Source: Lactarius indigo (lineage: Eukaryota > Basidiomycota > Agaricomycetes > Russulales > Russulaceae). Taken from it: a stretch of 64,000 bases of DNA. The DNA lies in contig JAFKAC010000074.1 of NCBI GenBank assembly GCA_025766275.1, positions 186,001 through 250,000 of the forward strand, written 5' to 3'. Each line of letters starts with the position of its first letter. Within the stretch, counting starts at the first letter, position 1. This document shows positions 48,270 through 61,539 of the stretch, one piece after another. The position numbers and the translations under genes are program-made. The notes below the pieces were generated by a model. That model was not told the DNA's origin, made no database searches, and was given only the letters and a program-made list of their open reading frames with translations.

Positions 48270-49879
48270 ATGTCCCTCCTCGAAGCTGTACGGAGTGCTA
48301 ATACAGCATTTTCTGAGATACCAATCATGTCTAGATCTGCTCGTTTATCTCGCATCGAGCCTGTTCTCACAGTTCTGTCTTTAGAGATTTGAAGGATATT
48401 AGCGATCCGACCCCTGAGGTTCAACGGGCCCTCGCAAAACAGATCAGGGATGCGTGCATTGATGTTGGCTTCTTCTACGGTACGCAATTGACAAGATCCA
48501 AAGATCAGGCACCGACCATCTCACACAGTAACGAACCACGGTATCTCTGAAGAGACTATTGCAGCTGCTCTTGAGTCCATGAAGACGTACTTCTCCCTAC
48601 CCTTAGAAACCAAGATGGAGGCACGCATTCTTTTTAAAGGAGCTTTTTGACATCCTCGTGACGCCTGTATTAGCTCGACAATACCAAAACACCAAATTTC
48701 AAAGGATACAACGCTGTGTTGAGCAGCAACAACGATCCAGCTAGCACCGGAGATATGCATGAGGGATTCGAGTTTGGTTGGGAGGCAATGGATGACGCCC
48801 CAGGTGCCCTTGACGCGTGCCGCATGAACGACGGCTCTATGGCCGGCGCGAACGTGTGGCCCGACGTCCCGGGGTTCAGGAAATCACTGCTAAACTACTA
48901 GTATGTCCGACTTTGCCTATTGGACGATCATTACGACGCTCAAAACCCACCTCTTGATGTCGTACAGCCACGCCGCAGTAGGCCTTGGGAAGAACCTCTT
49001 CCCCCTTTTCGCGCGCGCTCTCGACCTTGCACCTGACTTTTTCGATGACAAGGTAAGCATCATGTGCGTGTATCTGGTATTGTACAGTGGCGGCGCACGT
49101 GGAACAGTCGGTGATGGTATGGACACGAAATAGACACGAAACTCGGCAGCCCTGATGCGCGTATTGCACTACCCGCCGCAGAAGGGACCCGTTGATGAAC
49201 GTGTTATTGGAATTGGCGCACACACAGAGTAAGGCGGGTTGGTTGATTTGCCACCTGGATCGTCACTTTCGCAGTTACCTCCTAATCTAATCTTTTTCAT
49301 CTTCTAGTTTTGAGGTGAGCTCTTCGGTGATGCACTGTGCAGTCGATCCTGACATGGCCGGACCCCAGTGTTTCACGATCTTGTGGCAACAACCGGGTAT
49401 ACAGGCGTTGCAAGTACGCAACACCAGTGGCGAGTGGATCGATGCTACACCCACACCGGGAACGCTCGTTATTAAGTGCTCCTATTTGCACTCTAGTCCT
49501 CCCACGCGTCGGTTCTGACGAAGACAAATTGTAGTTTAGGAGACCAATTCGCCAGGTGGACCAGTGCGTTGCGTCGCCCCTCCACTATGAGACGTGGTGA
49601 CCACATCTATATAACCCATGCAGATGACATTTTCAAGAGTACGGTGCACCGTGCGGCAAACCGCTCGGGTGAACGACGCTACTCTATTCCTCTCTTCTTT
49701 GGCACTGATTATGACGTATTGCTGGAGGTATGTTGTCCCCCCACCCGAAATAGCTGTGTTTAAAATGAATCGGGTAGCCGATTGCTGGCTGTGTGAGCGA
49801 TGAGAGGCCACCACGTTATGAAGTCACGACAGCAGGGGACTATGTGAAGATGAGACTTCAAGCAACATACGGTCATTGA
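48270..49879 (+). CDS. 2-oxoglutarate/Fe(II) dioxygenase, isopenicillin-N-synthase-like
   Basis: Cytosolic non-haem iron oxygenase of the IPNS/DIOX type, acting on an unknown small molecule. ATG 48270 gives MSLLEAVRSANTAFSEIPI, joined by splicing to IDLKDISDPTPEVQRALA, then VGFFY/VTNHGIS and the Agaricomycete-type block TPNFKGYNAVLSSNNDPAS and DMHEGFEFGWEAM. Iron ligands: HTDFE (after a junction near 49230) and the distal His in KSTVHRAANRSG; the 2OG-binding arginine is in RRYSIPLFFG. The gene ends LQATYGH, stop 49877-49879. About ten short introns are needed; one, 48621-48673, appears to use a GC donor (ATGGAG|GCACGC), since no GT donor restores frame. All active-site residues are present, so it should be active. 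Confidence 0.87.
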
Positions 49880-50190
49880 ACCATTGGCGGCTCTACTCCC
49901 ATGGGACGTCTGAGTCGTTGATCCAATGATAGTATCTGTATGTAGCACGGGTCGTATGTCGACCCAATGAAAGTATTCTCAAATCCTTCACGAACCAAGA
50001 TGATCGATGACTGATTATCGACCACTGTAAGTCCGAACCGGCCCGGAAATCAGGTATCGGTCATCATGCATCATGATTTCTCATTCGTTTCGTTCGCTCT
50101 TTGGTTCGCTCTACGAGTGGTTGACGTCCAACATCCAAAACCGAGGTAAAACATTTCAGGTCACAGATTACTGAAAAGTAACAGAGAGCG
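49880..50190. other. short spacer, promoter of glutathione synthetase
   Basis: No gene seen; no clear TATA element. Confidence 0.4.
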
Positions 50191-51901
<1,711 letters not shown>

Positions 51902-53303
51902 GTTTGCGTCGGATTGGCCATAGAGAATCTCTAGAATTTTCAGAATGCGACGTGCGTGTAATTGCAGGATAAGTAACAATAGGCGCCTAAGTCTTGGCCT
52001 AAGTTACAGTGAGCTCTTGCGGCACGCCTACTGTACATTATGACTGTTAACATCGTATTCGAATTTCCACACTCAACCCAGGCTCTCGAGGGCATTGTCC
52101 TATCTCCTATGGACTTTTGGCCTCGCAGTCAAAGATGCGACTCGAGGAGAAAGAGAAACCGCCGATTCTGAATCGCCGGATCGTCTTGTCATCTTGCCCT
52201 TTCTGGAGTTAACGTTATGAGAGCCATGGATCTTCGTACACGTTTGTCAACCCAATAATAGTACAGTGGCTTGTGCCTCTTCGGACCTACTTACTGTACG
52301 ATTCGTGGTTTACATAGACCACACTCCTACGATTTTGAGTATCTCTCCAGAACAACGTTGCAATCTGAGAGAACGAAGGGGTTCTGCACCAATTTATGAA
52401 GCAGTCGCAAAGACCACGCAGTCGGGCAGAGATACAGTACCACCAAGTTGTGCATCATGGGATACGGTGCCACTTGCGCGGGGCATTCGTAGTCTCGGAG
52501 TATTCGCGGATGGCTGTGCAATGGGCCAATGGCTGTGCTTCAGGTTCGGGTTAGTTACAGTGCCGACGCGTCTACCTCCACTACTTGGGGGGCTTCTCCA
52601 AGGGCTTCTCACTGGCTTCTCTCGTTCGCAACTCCGGGGATATCTGATCCGGTGTGGTACCACTCATCAACTCATCACTGCATCACTCACGAAAGGTGTA
52701 AAAGCAAGTTCCATGCCAGTGGCCTAAATGACATGACTAAGAATGTTCGTTACCATCAAATATAGTACTCCGCTTGATACTCCTGGACCTTTTCGGTGGC
52801 CACCACCCCAGTAGGACTCAAGGAATGGTGTGGTGGTCAGTACACTTGGGTAGAATAAGAGCAGTGAGTTGCGGTGAGTTTGAGATGTGAAATTTTATGA
52901 GCGGTGGGGAACATAACCTAGGCTTTGACCAAGCCACTGATTCAATCACTGGCAGTAAGTACTGAATCGGTTCCGGTTCCGCGACTGGAGTATACCGGTA
53001 GCGACTAGCAGTCTGACTTAACAATTGGCAGCACCCCTCGTAAGCAAAGTATCTGAGATTGTCATAAACGGGTAAAGTTATGCCACAGGGAGGGGTTTTG
53101 AAGGGTGTTAGAGGCCCACCGAATAAGTCACTGAATGATTATGTCACTTACTCCCGCTCGCAGCTCACCAAACCTGTCACCAGTGATCGATGGCTACTCC
53201 GTTCACCTTTATAATTCGCCTCCGTTGGGGAGGAGATAATGTTATCGGCCCACACTAGCCCGCTCTTTCTCACTTCACCATTTCTGTTGCGTGGCTTCTT
53301 GCA
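51902..53303. other. 1.4-kb spacer without recognised gene
   Basis: No family recognised. TACWGTA words at about 52030, 52291 and 52431; one TGCCAGTGG near 52713. Confidence 0.45.
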
Positions 53304-53930
53304 TGGCCCCCAACACCAATGACCATGGAAACGCCTCCAGTCAACTTACTGCTGCTGGTAATAGACCGGCGGAAATGCCTAAGTCCGAGTCGACGCCTCT
53401 AACGACACTGCGGTTCTCGCAAGGCAGTCATGACGATATTACACAGAATAATTACAATTCGGGAAATGACACCTCTTCAACTTCAGCGCTGCCCGCCGCC
53501 AACGAGCAAGATATCATAGTAAGTTTTTTTGGCTCACCCTTACCCGTTCTTCCTGCTCACAGTAGGGAAAAGCTAAGGGGTTCAAGTGGTCTTCCCGCCA
53601 CATCTGTCGGAGCTCTTCTTGAAAGGGAGTGGGATACACTGGGGGCCGGCCACCAACCTTCGTCACCAGAACCATCCCAGGCAGGGCATGCCTCAGAGAC
53701 CGGTAATGTGATCTCCATATCTCTCTGAAACCCACTCAATGAGGAATCTTGAGCGGCGCACTCAGGCCGGGGAGGCCACTAGTGGCATGGGAACCGAGAC
53801 AGGAACACTTGCAGGCATCCCCGGCCAAGCCGAGACCAAATTATGCCGAAGCCCATCGAAGCCCACATGTCTCAGAAGGTTGATTATGAAAATCCGAAGG
53901 TGGTTCAGTCGGAGGCGCCCGGGTCCTTGA
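53304..53930 (+). CDS. possible hypothetical gene
   Basis: A frame from ATG 53304 runs to 53728 (141 aa) and is polar and serine/asparagine-rich (NDHGNASSQLTAAGN), with a consensus donor GTAAGT at about 53520 and a following CAG near 53563. A second frame, 53739-53930, ends with a basic tail (MKIRRWFSRRRPGP). They may be exons of one small gene or two unrelated frames; I could not find a splice that joins them cleanly. No family recognised. Confidence 0.25.
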
Positions 53931-56100
53931 CAATACGACGACTTGGACTGTTTTATTTGGTCATCGCATGTCGCATTCTTACGACTCCGACCACATAGCG
54001 TCAGCGGACGCAAATTGAGGTACAAATTAGGTAGACTATTATAGCCTACTGTGATACAGTACCACACCACAAAGTTCGCTATCTGTGCCTGAGTTAGCCG
54101 TATCACCATATTGGTACTACAGTGTAGTATACTGTATCAAGAACCTCAGCATGTAATTATGTTAACCCTAGGTCTGCCCTTCCCTCTGGGCCATGATAAT
54201 TTAAATTTACCATTCGCAATAACAAGATTATGGATGTTTCAGCCGACTCAAAGCTGTCAGTTGAGGCTCCTTGAATAGTCAGCCGACAATGCCAGCCCTC
54301 GGGCAGATCCGTGGCTTGCCTTGATAAATACCAAATACAGTAATAGTATAATTCGCGAAAGCTCGTGTAGTACAGCCACACGTAGTAAATTAATGTTTAA
54401 AGCTCTCAACTTATGTACAACAAGGGCCTGCGTGTCCCCATGCTACGAGTGTGTTACGCACTGTTCTCTCCCTTTCTCTCTTTTTGAACCATTTTATCCT
54501 GGGGTACGTACCGTGGTAGGTACAGACCAGGCATAGCCGAAACTACATTTGAGAAGCATCCACCAAGTCTTGCACCAAGTAGTAATAATAAAGGTTTGCG
54601 GGTAGTCAAGCTCGCGTCCATCAGGATTCCTAAACGGTTGTGCTTATTTGTTAGCAATAAGGCGGAGTAGTGCCGTTCTATCACTTCCCCACCAACAACG
54701 TTACACTACGAATCGCCACGCCTACCACGCGCGGTGACGTACCTGTTCTGCAGGCAACGAGCAGCGATACGGCGCTGGTGACATGGACGCATGCGCCAGG
54801 GGGGTCGCAAGAAGCATTGGGGGATGGGGACACCAGTGAAGAGCGCTGTTTGTTGCGTGCGCTCGCTATGTCCTGAGGGTACGCAGAGAGTGTCAGTACG
54901 TGCTCCAGGATATAAATGCCATTTTTATAAAAGAGTGCTGAGGCCGTGGCCCGCGCACCGATGCCTGCACTCGCACCAGCCGTTCATGCGCGTGGGGCTG
55001 GTGGAGATGTGCGGGATAGTTCCAAAGACGTTATTTGAAGTGCGCGGGCATGGTAATGGGAGAGACCTTGTTGAGACAGCTGGGAGCGACACAGAAATCA
55101 GGTCACGAAGAGCGCTAGAAAGAAGCGTGGGCAGCAAGGCGGGTCGACTTATGGGGGAAGTTGTTGCGCCGAGTGACCTGCCTGGAAGAACCGGCACCGC
55201 TCCCCCGCTCCCCTGCGCCTGAGGCAAGGGAAAGTACAGAGATGCGGGCGCCGCATTTCCATATTCGAGATTGAGGCGTTGCTGGGGTTATGCGAGAGTA
55301 GCAGTGGTGTCGTTTGGGTTGTCCCGGCAAGTGTCTCGGTGTCAAGCTCGGTGTTGCTGGGGTCTGAAGACAAAAGCGGGACATTGGCAGATGACCCGAG
55401 CAAGACCGACCACCTGGAAGAGTATTAATGCAGACGCTGAGGCTTACTGTATCAGGGCGTCATGCCAGCGGCCAAAGTCGCCATCCTCGACGTGGCTCAA
55501 TATGGACCGGGAGTGTGCGATAGGGCGAGGACCTTGGCGAGGACTTTCAGGCCAAACCGGGCCAGGACATCACGAAACGGACATTGTCCCACTTGTCACA
55601 TTTACTGTAACATCTTAAAGAAAGATACAGATCTCATATAGCCCAAAAAGTATCAATGCTACAATAGAAGTTGGCAACAGGGATGCGATGGGAATTTACT
55701 GTGACATCAGTATCAATGATCAGGAATCTGGATTGATTCGCAATTGAAGAATCGGGTTAAATTCAGGGCCAAATTGGTTCTCTTCCGCAACATTTGCGCT
55801 CTTTTGCGCTCTTCCAAACACTCTGCTCCATACGGCTTGTGTTACGGGCACAGGACGTAGTATGTATGCATATGGGTCGGTGGTCTAAAACTCCTAGATC
55901 AAGGACACCGATTGAGGCATATTGAGGTATGGGGTGCCGCTGTCACCACCGCCTGCGGCAGTCGCCCCACCTGCTCGTGCTGTGCTTCGGGGTTCTATTG
56001 AGGACAGCCGTGGGCTACTCGCTAACAGAACACATGGCACTACTAGAACCTCTAGTAAAGATGTGAGGACGATGGGTAACGCGTGGCACGAAAGCGACAC
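53931..56100. other. 2.2-kb spacer with unassigned frames
   Basis: 54.7-55.4 kb is GC-rich and open on both strands (for example 54791-55222 + and 55149-55403 -), with no recognisable family on either. TACWGTA words cluster at 54055, 54132, 54338, 55446 and 55603. A transposon remnant is possible but unproven. Confidence 0.4.
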
Positions 56101-56134
56101 GTGCGTTCATCAGTACTTACAAAGATTTGTTTTT

Positions 56135-56310
56135 GGGGGTTTTTTCCCACGAAAAACCATAAATAACCGCATAAAACCGTGAAAAACAGCAAAAACCTCA
56201 AATCCCGACAACTTATCATGATTTTTGTAAAAACCTATTCGAGATTAGTGTGGGAAAAACCCCTAAAACGGCTAAAACATACTGAAACCTGAAAACCTAT
56301 TAATTGGCTT
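56135..56310. repeat. inverted repeat with AAAACC-rich interior
   Basis: GGGGTTTTTTCCCAC (56136-56150) and GTGGGAAAAACCCC (56250-56263) are inverted copies with a one-base bulge, about 100 bp apart. The interior and right flank repeat AAAACC/AAAAACC about nine times, all in one orientation. This resembles the end or subterminal zone of a DNA transposon or a small MITE. No coding sequence. Confidence 0.5.
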
Positions 56311-56446
56311 ACGTGTCACTGTGGCGCTATCGTATGCCAATGACAATTCCATATTTTTCTTCGTTCAACGAAGCCATCAACTCACTAGCACGTTGTCTTA
56401 TTAGTATTAGTGGTATCTACTATCGCATAAACCGTTTCCAACTCCT

Positions 56447-57020
56447 CTAATCACCAGCAGAAGGGCGGGGAGGATGTTTGTGTCGTGTGTGATGAACAGC
56501 AAACACAGAGGGCATACTCACAGAGACAAAGTAGACTGTGGTGAGATATGCTGGAGTGCTGAAAGCAGAGGTGAGACAGGGATCTTGCAGGTAAAGCAAA
56601 GGGAGTCTGGCACACAGCAGTGAGGAACTGATAATACTATTACAGAGGAGAAGACATACCTGGCACACAGCAGTGAGGAACTGATGTGGACCAGGAGCGT
56701 ACAAGCCTACTACTTATACTATACAGGAGGGTGACACTACTACAAGGTGAGTAACAGGGTGTCACAGAATACAAGGGACGCATTGTTCTACAACAGGACA
56801 AAGGAGTGTGTGTAAAGGGAACAAGGCGTACAAGAACAAGGAAAGTCCAGACCAAATGATATCATAGTGACATCATAATAAACATAGTGCCAAAAGGAGA
56901 ACAAGAGACGGAGTACAATGAAGAGTCCAGAGTAGTCTACACGATGTCATTGTACAGTGATGTCATACATGACACAATGATAAGCGCTAGATTGTACAGA
57001 TCAGAAGTAAGTAATCTACA
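56447..57020 (-). mobile_element. possible LTR or promoter-bearing retroelement remnant
   Basis: Read on the minus strand, the segment is pyrimidine-rich with a TATA-like site (TATAGTATAAGTAGTAGGC near 56720), then TGTACGCTCCTGG and two exact copies of a 26-bp unit (56607-56632 and 56660-56685), a layout like the U3/R zone of a fungal LTR. No primer-binding site, terminal TG...CA pair or second LTR could be confirmed. It lies just downstream of where the truncated transcription factor loses its similarity to the family, so it may be the sequence that broke that gene. Confidence 0.3.
56607..56685 (+). repeat. 26-bp direct repeat pair
   Basis: CTGGCACACAGCAGTGAGGA plus ACTGAT occurs exactly at 56607-56632 and 56660-56685 (53-bp period). 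Confidence 0.8.
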
Positions 57021-57092
57021 TGTCCATTTAATCTAATCTAAAGCAGTCCATGCTGCAAGTCCGGTCCGTACGAGCCGCTAAGTGTGCAAGGG

Positions 57093-58700
57093 TCACTTAT
57101 CAACAGTGTGGCGTAATGGCAAGTGGGCGTCCGAGTATGTGCCGTGGTCGTGTACGAGCACGATTCCCCAGAGGCGGATGCGAAGCTGGCACTCTGACTC
57201 ATTGAAGATGGTTTGCATGGTCGGATCGTGATTGAGCCTAAGTTTGATGCCAAGGTGCATCATGCTTCCAACAAGGTGCCAAAGCGTGCGACCTTGATGC
57301 TAGATGACCAGACCAAATTAGAAACCCACGAAGTGACTGCTAACCGGGTCTGCGCACCTTAGTATACAAGTACCAGTGCAGAAGAATGAGTGCCTGCAAG
57401 CTGCAGATCGTGACACGAAGCTCGGGTTTGATGGAGAGGGCACGCTGGAAGAAGTCCTCATGATCGGGCCAGTCAGGCGGTATGAGGGTCTTGACGTTGA
57501 CGTTGGCCAAAGATGGAGTTCCACCAGCGTTGGCCTTGTTTTTAGCTTCGCTATCAAGCTCATACACATGGTGGTTGAGCTTGGAAAGGGTGCTGAGGGC
57601 AAATATGAGATAGACAGAGCACAGAAAACCTGGATCATGTTGCTGCGACTCGCCTGCGTAAAGCTGAGCAAGGGTCAACTCGAATTCATGGCGTAAAAAG
57701 ACAGGCCGATGGAAGTTGAGGCGTTCAAAGTAGATGTACACGATGTGTTGCACCATATCGTGGTCTTTCGGCAAGAAGGCTGAAAACGTGTGCGTAGGAC
57801 CAGGAGCGCTTGGTGACGAGGCAACACTGTCACGGCGCATGGGGACGAGCACCCATTTGTTAGCATCATGCGGGAAAGCTGACTTGGCCGCTATGCTGTC
57901 ACATCCTGATATGAGGCCGTGTGAACCAACTGCGATATCATCCTTGTTGAGAGGCTGGGGTCCGAGCTTGAGATCTTGGACGATATCTGGAGCAACACCG
58001 GAGCCATTCTTCACAAGCGCCTAGTGTAAAGGTTAATAGGGTGATGAGATCGACGCTACATGCCAAGGGACATACCTGAGAATTTGACATGTCATGGAAA
58101 CCAGGATCCCCTCCCTTGATGTCCGGTACGGGTCCATTAGAAGACATAGGACGGGGCACGGACTGAGCGGGAGGAAGGTGTTGCGACGGAATGGGCTGCG
58201 GGGGATGCTGGAACATTGGGTACAAGTGAGGCTTGTAACCTGGGCAAGGCGCATGTGTGGAGGAGCGGGATAATATGGAGGCATGGGAGGATAACCAGTT
58301 GGAATCATGTGCGGTTCCGGAGGAACATAGGGATAACCTTTGGGAGGGGAGCTGCCGCCTATAGTCAACGAAATGTCAGGGTAAGAAGCTTAAGAAGGAG
58401 AAAGACGACGTACCAGGACGTACCAGGCCTGGGGTAATTGGAAGGAGACAGAAATAGGAATACGGTGTTTGAGAATGGCATCGCGCAAGGCGATTTTCTG
58501 TTTGAGATGTTCGGTGTAACCACGAAGAGTGGTGCCTGTCCTCCTGGTGACAGTGTCGGTGGTCGCGCAAGCGGTGGATCGTGGGTGTTTAGAATCGAGA
58601 CGGTGAGAATGGGAGAGCGAGTGAGGACGAGTGGGAGAGCTAGGGAATTGCCGGCGGTGTTGACTGACGGGCCTGGACCTGCCACAACATGCACATCAAG
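57093..58700 (-). pseudogene. truncated fungal-specific transcription factor
   Basis: The recognisable part is the middle-homology (Fungal_trans) region of Zn2Cys6 regulators: MVQHIVYIYFERLNFHRPVF, then a block around FLCSVYLIFALSTLSK, TLIPPDWPDHEDFFQRALS, CSLQALILLHWYLY, and, after an intron (about 57357-57300), GRTLWHLVGSMMHLGIKLRL and RIRLWGIVLVHDHGT. Then it departs from the family and stops at 57093-57095, missing about 300 residues of the usual domain. Upstream exons give a proline-rich linker (PPMPPYYPAPPHM) and a possible GYTEHLKQKIALRDAILK linker helix, but no six-cysteine cluster was found. It is probably a disrupted gene next to mobile DNA, though an unusual short regulator cannot be excluded. 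Confidence 0.6.
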
Positions 58701-58842
58701 CTGAGGCGGACGTGAGGTCATACGCCCATCAATCAAAAACTTCGCAGTGTGCTTCAAACTACTCTGTTTCATCAAAGCTCATGTAGTAACGATCGATTGT
58801 AATCTATATACATTTAAGTCAGCCCGCGCACTCGCACTGAAG

Positions 58843-61417
58843 TCACTTCCAGTTGCCTGATCCTTTCATTGGGCTGGTGAAGCTCAGCAAGTCCCCTCGA
58901 TAAGCAGAAAGTGTAGATAAGCCCACATCTGGATCGGCACCAAGCACGTCTGAGGCCCCAAGCGCACCCAAAATTCGGTCCCAGCGCTCGGTGTCAAGGT
59001 GGAGGAGACTTGCACGGAAGTCATTTATGGAGCACCAGGTGTTCTCGTTTGAGAACTGCGGTGGATCCTTAAATGTACCTTTAACAAATGTCTTGAATGC
59101 ACGTTCGACCTATGAATAAGATTACTTTGGAGGCCACAAGAAAAAGGGAAGGATTGAGACTCACGGCAACAAGGACAACGATATACAAGCCTATGGGCGG
59201 GTTCTCTGCACCAAGTTGTGGAAGGATGGCGGACCCCTCAGCCAGCGCGATGTACTTCCTTATGACAGGGACAATAAAATCGGACTGATATCTCCCCTTT
59301 GGGGGCTGGAGAAGTGTTCGTTAACGGGAAAGATAAAGCCGTTGTTCACTCACGATGTATTCAGGACTCTTGCGATCGAAAGGACAGTCGATCGGAGTCG
59401 GGGATGCCTGGTAAGCCAGACCATCTGGACAAAGGGCCCACCACACATGGCTCTTGACGTCTTCTGGTCTGTCTTTGAACCTATCGCCTTCAAAGTACTT
59501 CTTGACGTGCTTGAGAGCCTCAGAGGCTATCAAAGAGCGCTTGGATTTGAGTCATTCGAATGACTGATAGGGTAGGGCACTTCAGTCTGCGGGGTGCCAA
59601 GAATACGAGCATAACTCACCGTTGTTACAATGGCATCACCAGCGGCTACTGTATACGAAACGTTGGGATGCGTGGCATTGAACGCCTCTTGTACGAGAGC
59701 AACAAAGGGGGAGGAATTGTTGATAAAGTCTTGAAAAGGGCCTGTTGAAATAAAGAACTGATACATAAGGCTCGGAAGGAAGACTTTAGCCCAAGTACGC
59801 TGAAGAACAAAATGTTCAGGACCAAGAGCGTTAGTGAGACCCATTGATGGATTTCTGTATTGGGGCTGAACAGCGGCCCTGATCTTCAGCTTGGTCTGTG
59901 CGACGTAGGGCCTGTGATTTGTATCTACGTCGTTCTTGTCTTCCAAGAACTTGGCGATTGCGCAGGAAGCAAGGCCAGCAAGCTGTTCACTGAGCGTGAG
60001 TACTCCTGAGTCCGTTGTAAGGAGGCGCAAAGGACATACATTGTTCCTCCGGTTGTGATTGCGCTGTAGCTGTAGGCCAGGGCCACCAGGTGGGATTGTC
60101 GGTGGTTGGTGTTGGGAATAAATTGGCCCGAATGTGATTGGACGTACGACCTCGATGTCAGTGTCATCCAGGCCACCAATGGCGACTTCACTGATGACAC
60201 GGCCCATAGTTGTCTTTGTGCCGGCGACTCCAGCCGTAGTGTGCTGTGTGGGGTTAAGGTCCGCAGGTGAGAACCTGTCAACAAACGTAAGTTCGTATTG
60301 ATGAGGGTTGTGCCGTCCACATCAGAACTTGAACTTACCTCGCCATCCCATCCTTTGGCTTTGCGTTTTTCTGCCCTCTTGCACCCCGTAGTGCTGCTGC
60401 CTTAACATTGATCTCTTTGCGGAATTCGGTCCTCAATGCCTTGCCGGCTTTACGTTTCGCTTTACCCTGACTTGCTGGTAAGTGATCAACGCCATCCTCG
60501 GTATTTGGATGTGGGCTCACCTTTGCTTTGCCAGTACCTTCGTCCTCATCATCGCCCTCATCATCATCATCGTCCTCGTTGTTGTCATCCTCGGTTTCAT
60601 CAACCTCATCTATTCCTTGGATCTCTTTGTCGCTCTCCTCAATTGTAAGTGCTTCCCGTTGTTGATGATGTTTGTGTGTCTGACGACATTCCTCCTCAAT
60701 GCCCTCCTCAAACCTCTTGTCCTCAAGCTCCATCTGTGCCAGCATATCTTTCGCTTCTTCTGCTATGCATAGCTTTTCCTCAAGTTCCAGCTGCTTGTGG
60801 CTGCGCTCTGTTGCGACCTGTTGAGAGGATCGACGAGGAGTCGGTTGGACGCCGTCCCTCCGGCCAGGGTGGGTGTTCCTACCTTCTCAAAGTGGCAATG
60901 GGTCACGCATAGGTCCGGGTACCTTCGTTGTCGCACTGACTGTATTACCTGCTGGCTGGTCAGCAACCCTGCCATTATCACCAGTGCCAGTGATGGCATC
61001 TTTTGGGAGCGGCGGGTTGTCTGCCACTGCTGCTGTCTGCTTGGGCTTTCGTCCTCGCTTCTTTGGGACTGCGGCTGCCAGTGGAGGTGCGCCTGTTCCG
61101 CTGACTGTGTCGCCCGCTGGCTGACCAGCAGCACCACATTTGTCATCAGCGATGGCGACGGCGATGGCATTTTTTTGGGGTGGCAGGTTGTCAGTTACTG
61201 TTGCCGTCTGCTTGGGTTTTCGGCCTCGCTTCTTTGGAGCTACAGCTACCGGTGGAGGTGCGGCAGGTGGGATTTCTCCCTCTGTTGGTTTTGAAGGTAC
61301 ACCGTCCACCTTTGCGGCCTTTTGTCGACCAGCTCTTGTCTTACTTGTCTGTTTGGACTGGACAGATGGGTCGATAGTTGTCGCATCGGCCATCTGGGTA
61401 TAAGAGGAGGTGGGCAT
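58843..61417 (-). CDS. Plavaka-associated accessory protein with two AT-hooks (DUF6532-like)
   Basis: A long spliced frame from ATG 61417 (ATG 61393 also possible) to TGA 58843-58845, about 720 aa. The N-terminus has two AT-hooks (KKRGRKPKQ) inside a repeated unit of about 60 residues, followed by a coiled coil (LELEEKLCIAEEAKDMLAQM), a very acidic run (EDDDDDEGDDEDEG) and a basic run. The C-terminal half (FLEDKNDVDTNHRPYV, ALKHVKKYFEGDRF, FKTFVKGTFKDPPQFSNENT) resembles the Agaricomycete proteins annotated as DUF6532, by memory. Introns close cleanly at about 60887, 60335, 59612, 59350, 59165 and 59108. It is divergent from the transposase 122 bp away, so both probably belong to one element. 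The AT-hooks suggest binding of AT-rich minor grooves, perhaps element ends. Confidence 0.7.
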
Positions 61418-61539
61418 TGCACGGGGAGGTAACTTATGAATGGGACGGCTTTTACCAGGTGTCAGCTGGGATTTCAAAGCGGGATCAAAACTCGAACATT
61501 TCAATTGGCCATTGGTAAGGTCCATTCTTCTACCGTCAC
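61418..61539. promoter_or_regulatory. bidirectional promoter of the transposon gene pair
   Basis: Only 122 bp separate the start codons of the divergent AT-hook and transposase genes, so both 5' control regions must overlap here or extend into the opposite gene. Confidence 0.5.

Noticed and set aside
54791..55403. Opposing open frames in GC-rich DNA
   Set aside because: Both strands are open because of composition; no family, start context or splice structure favours either.
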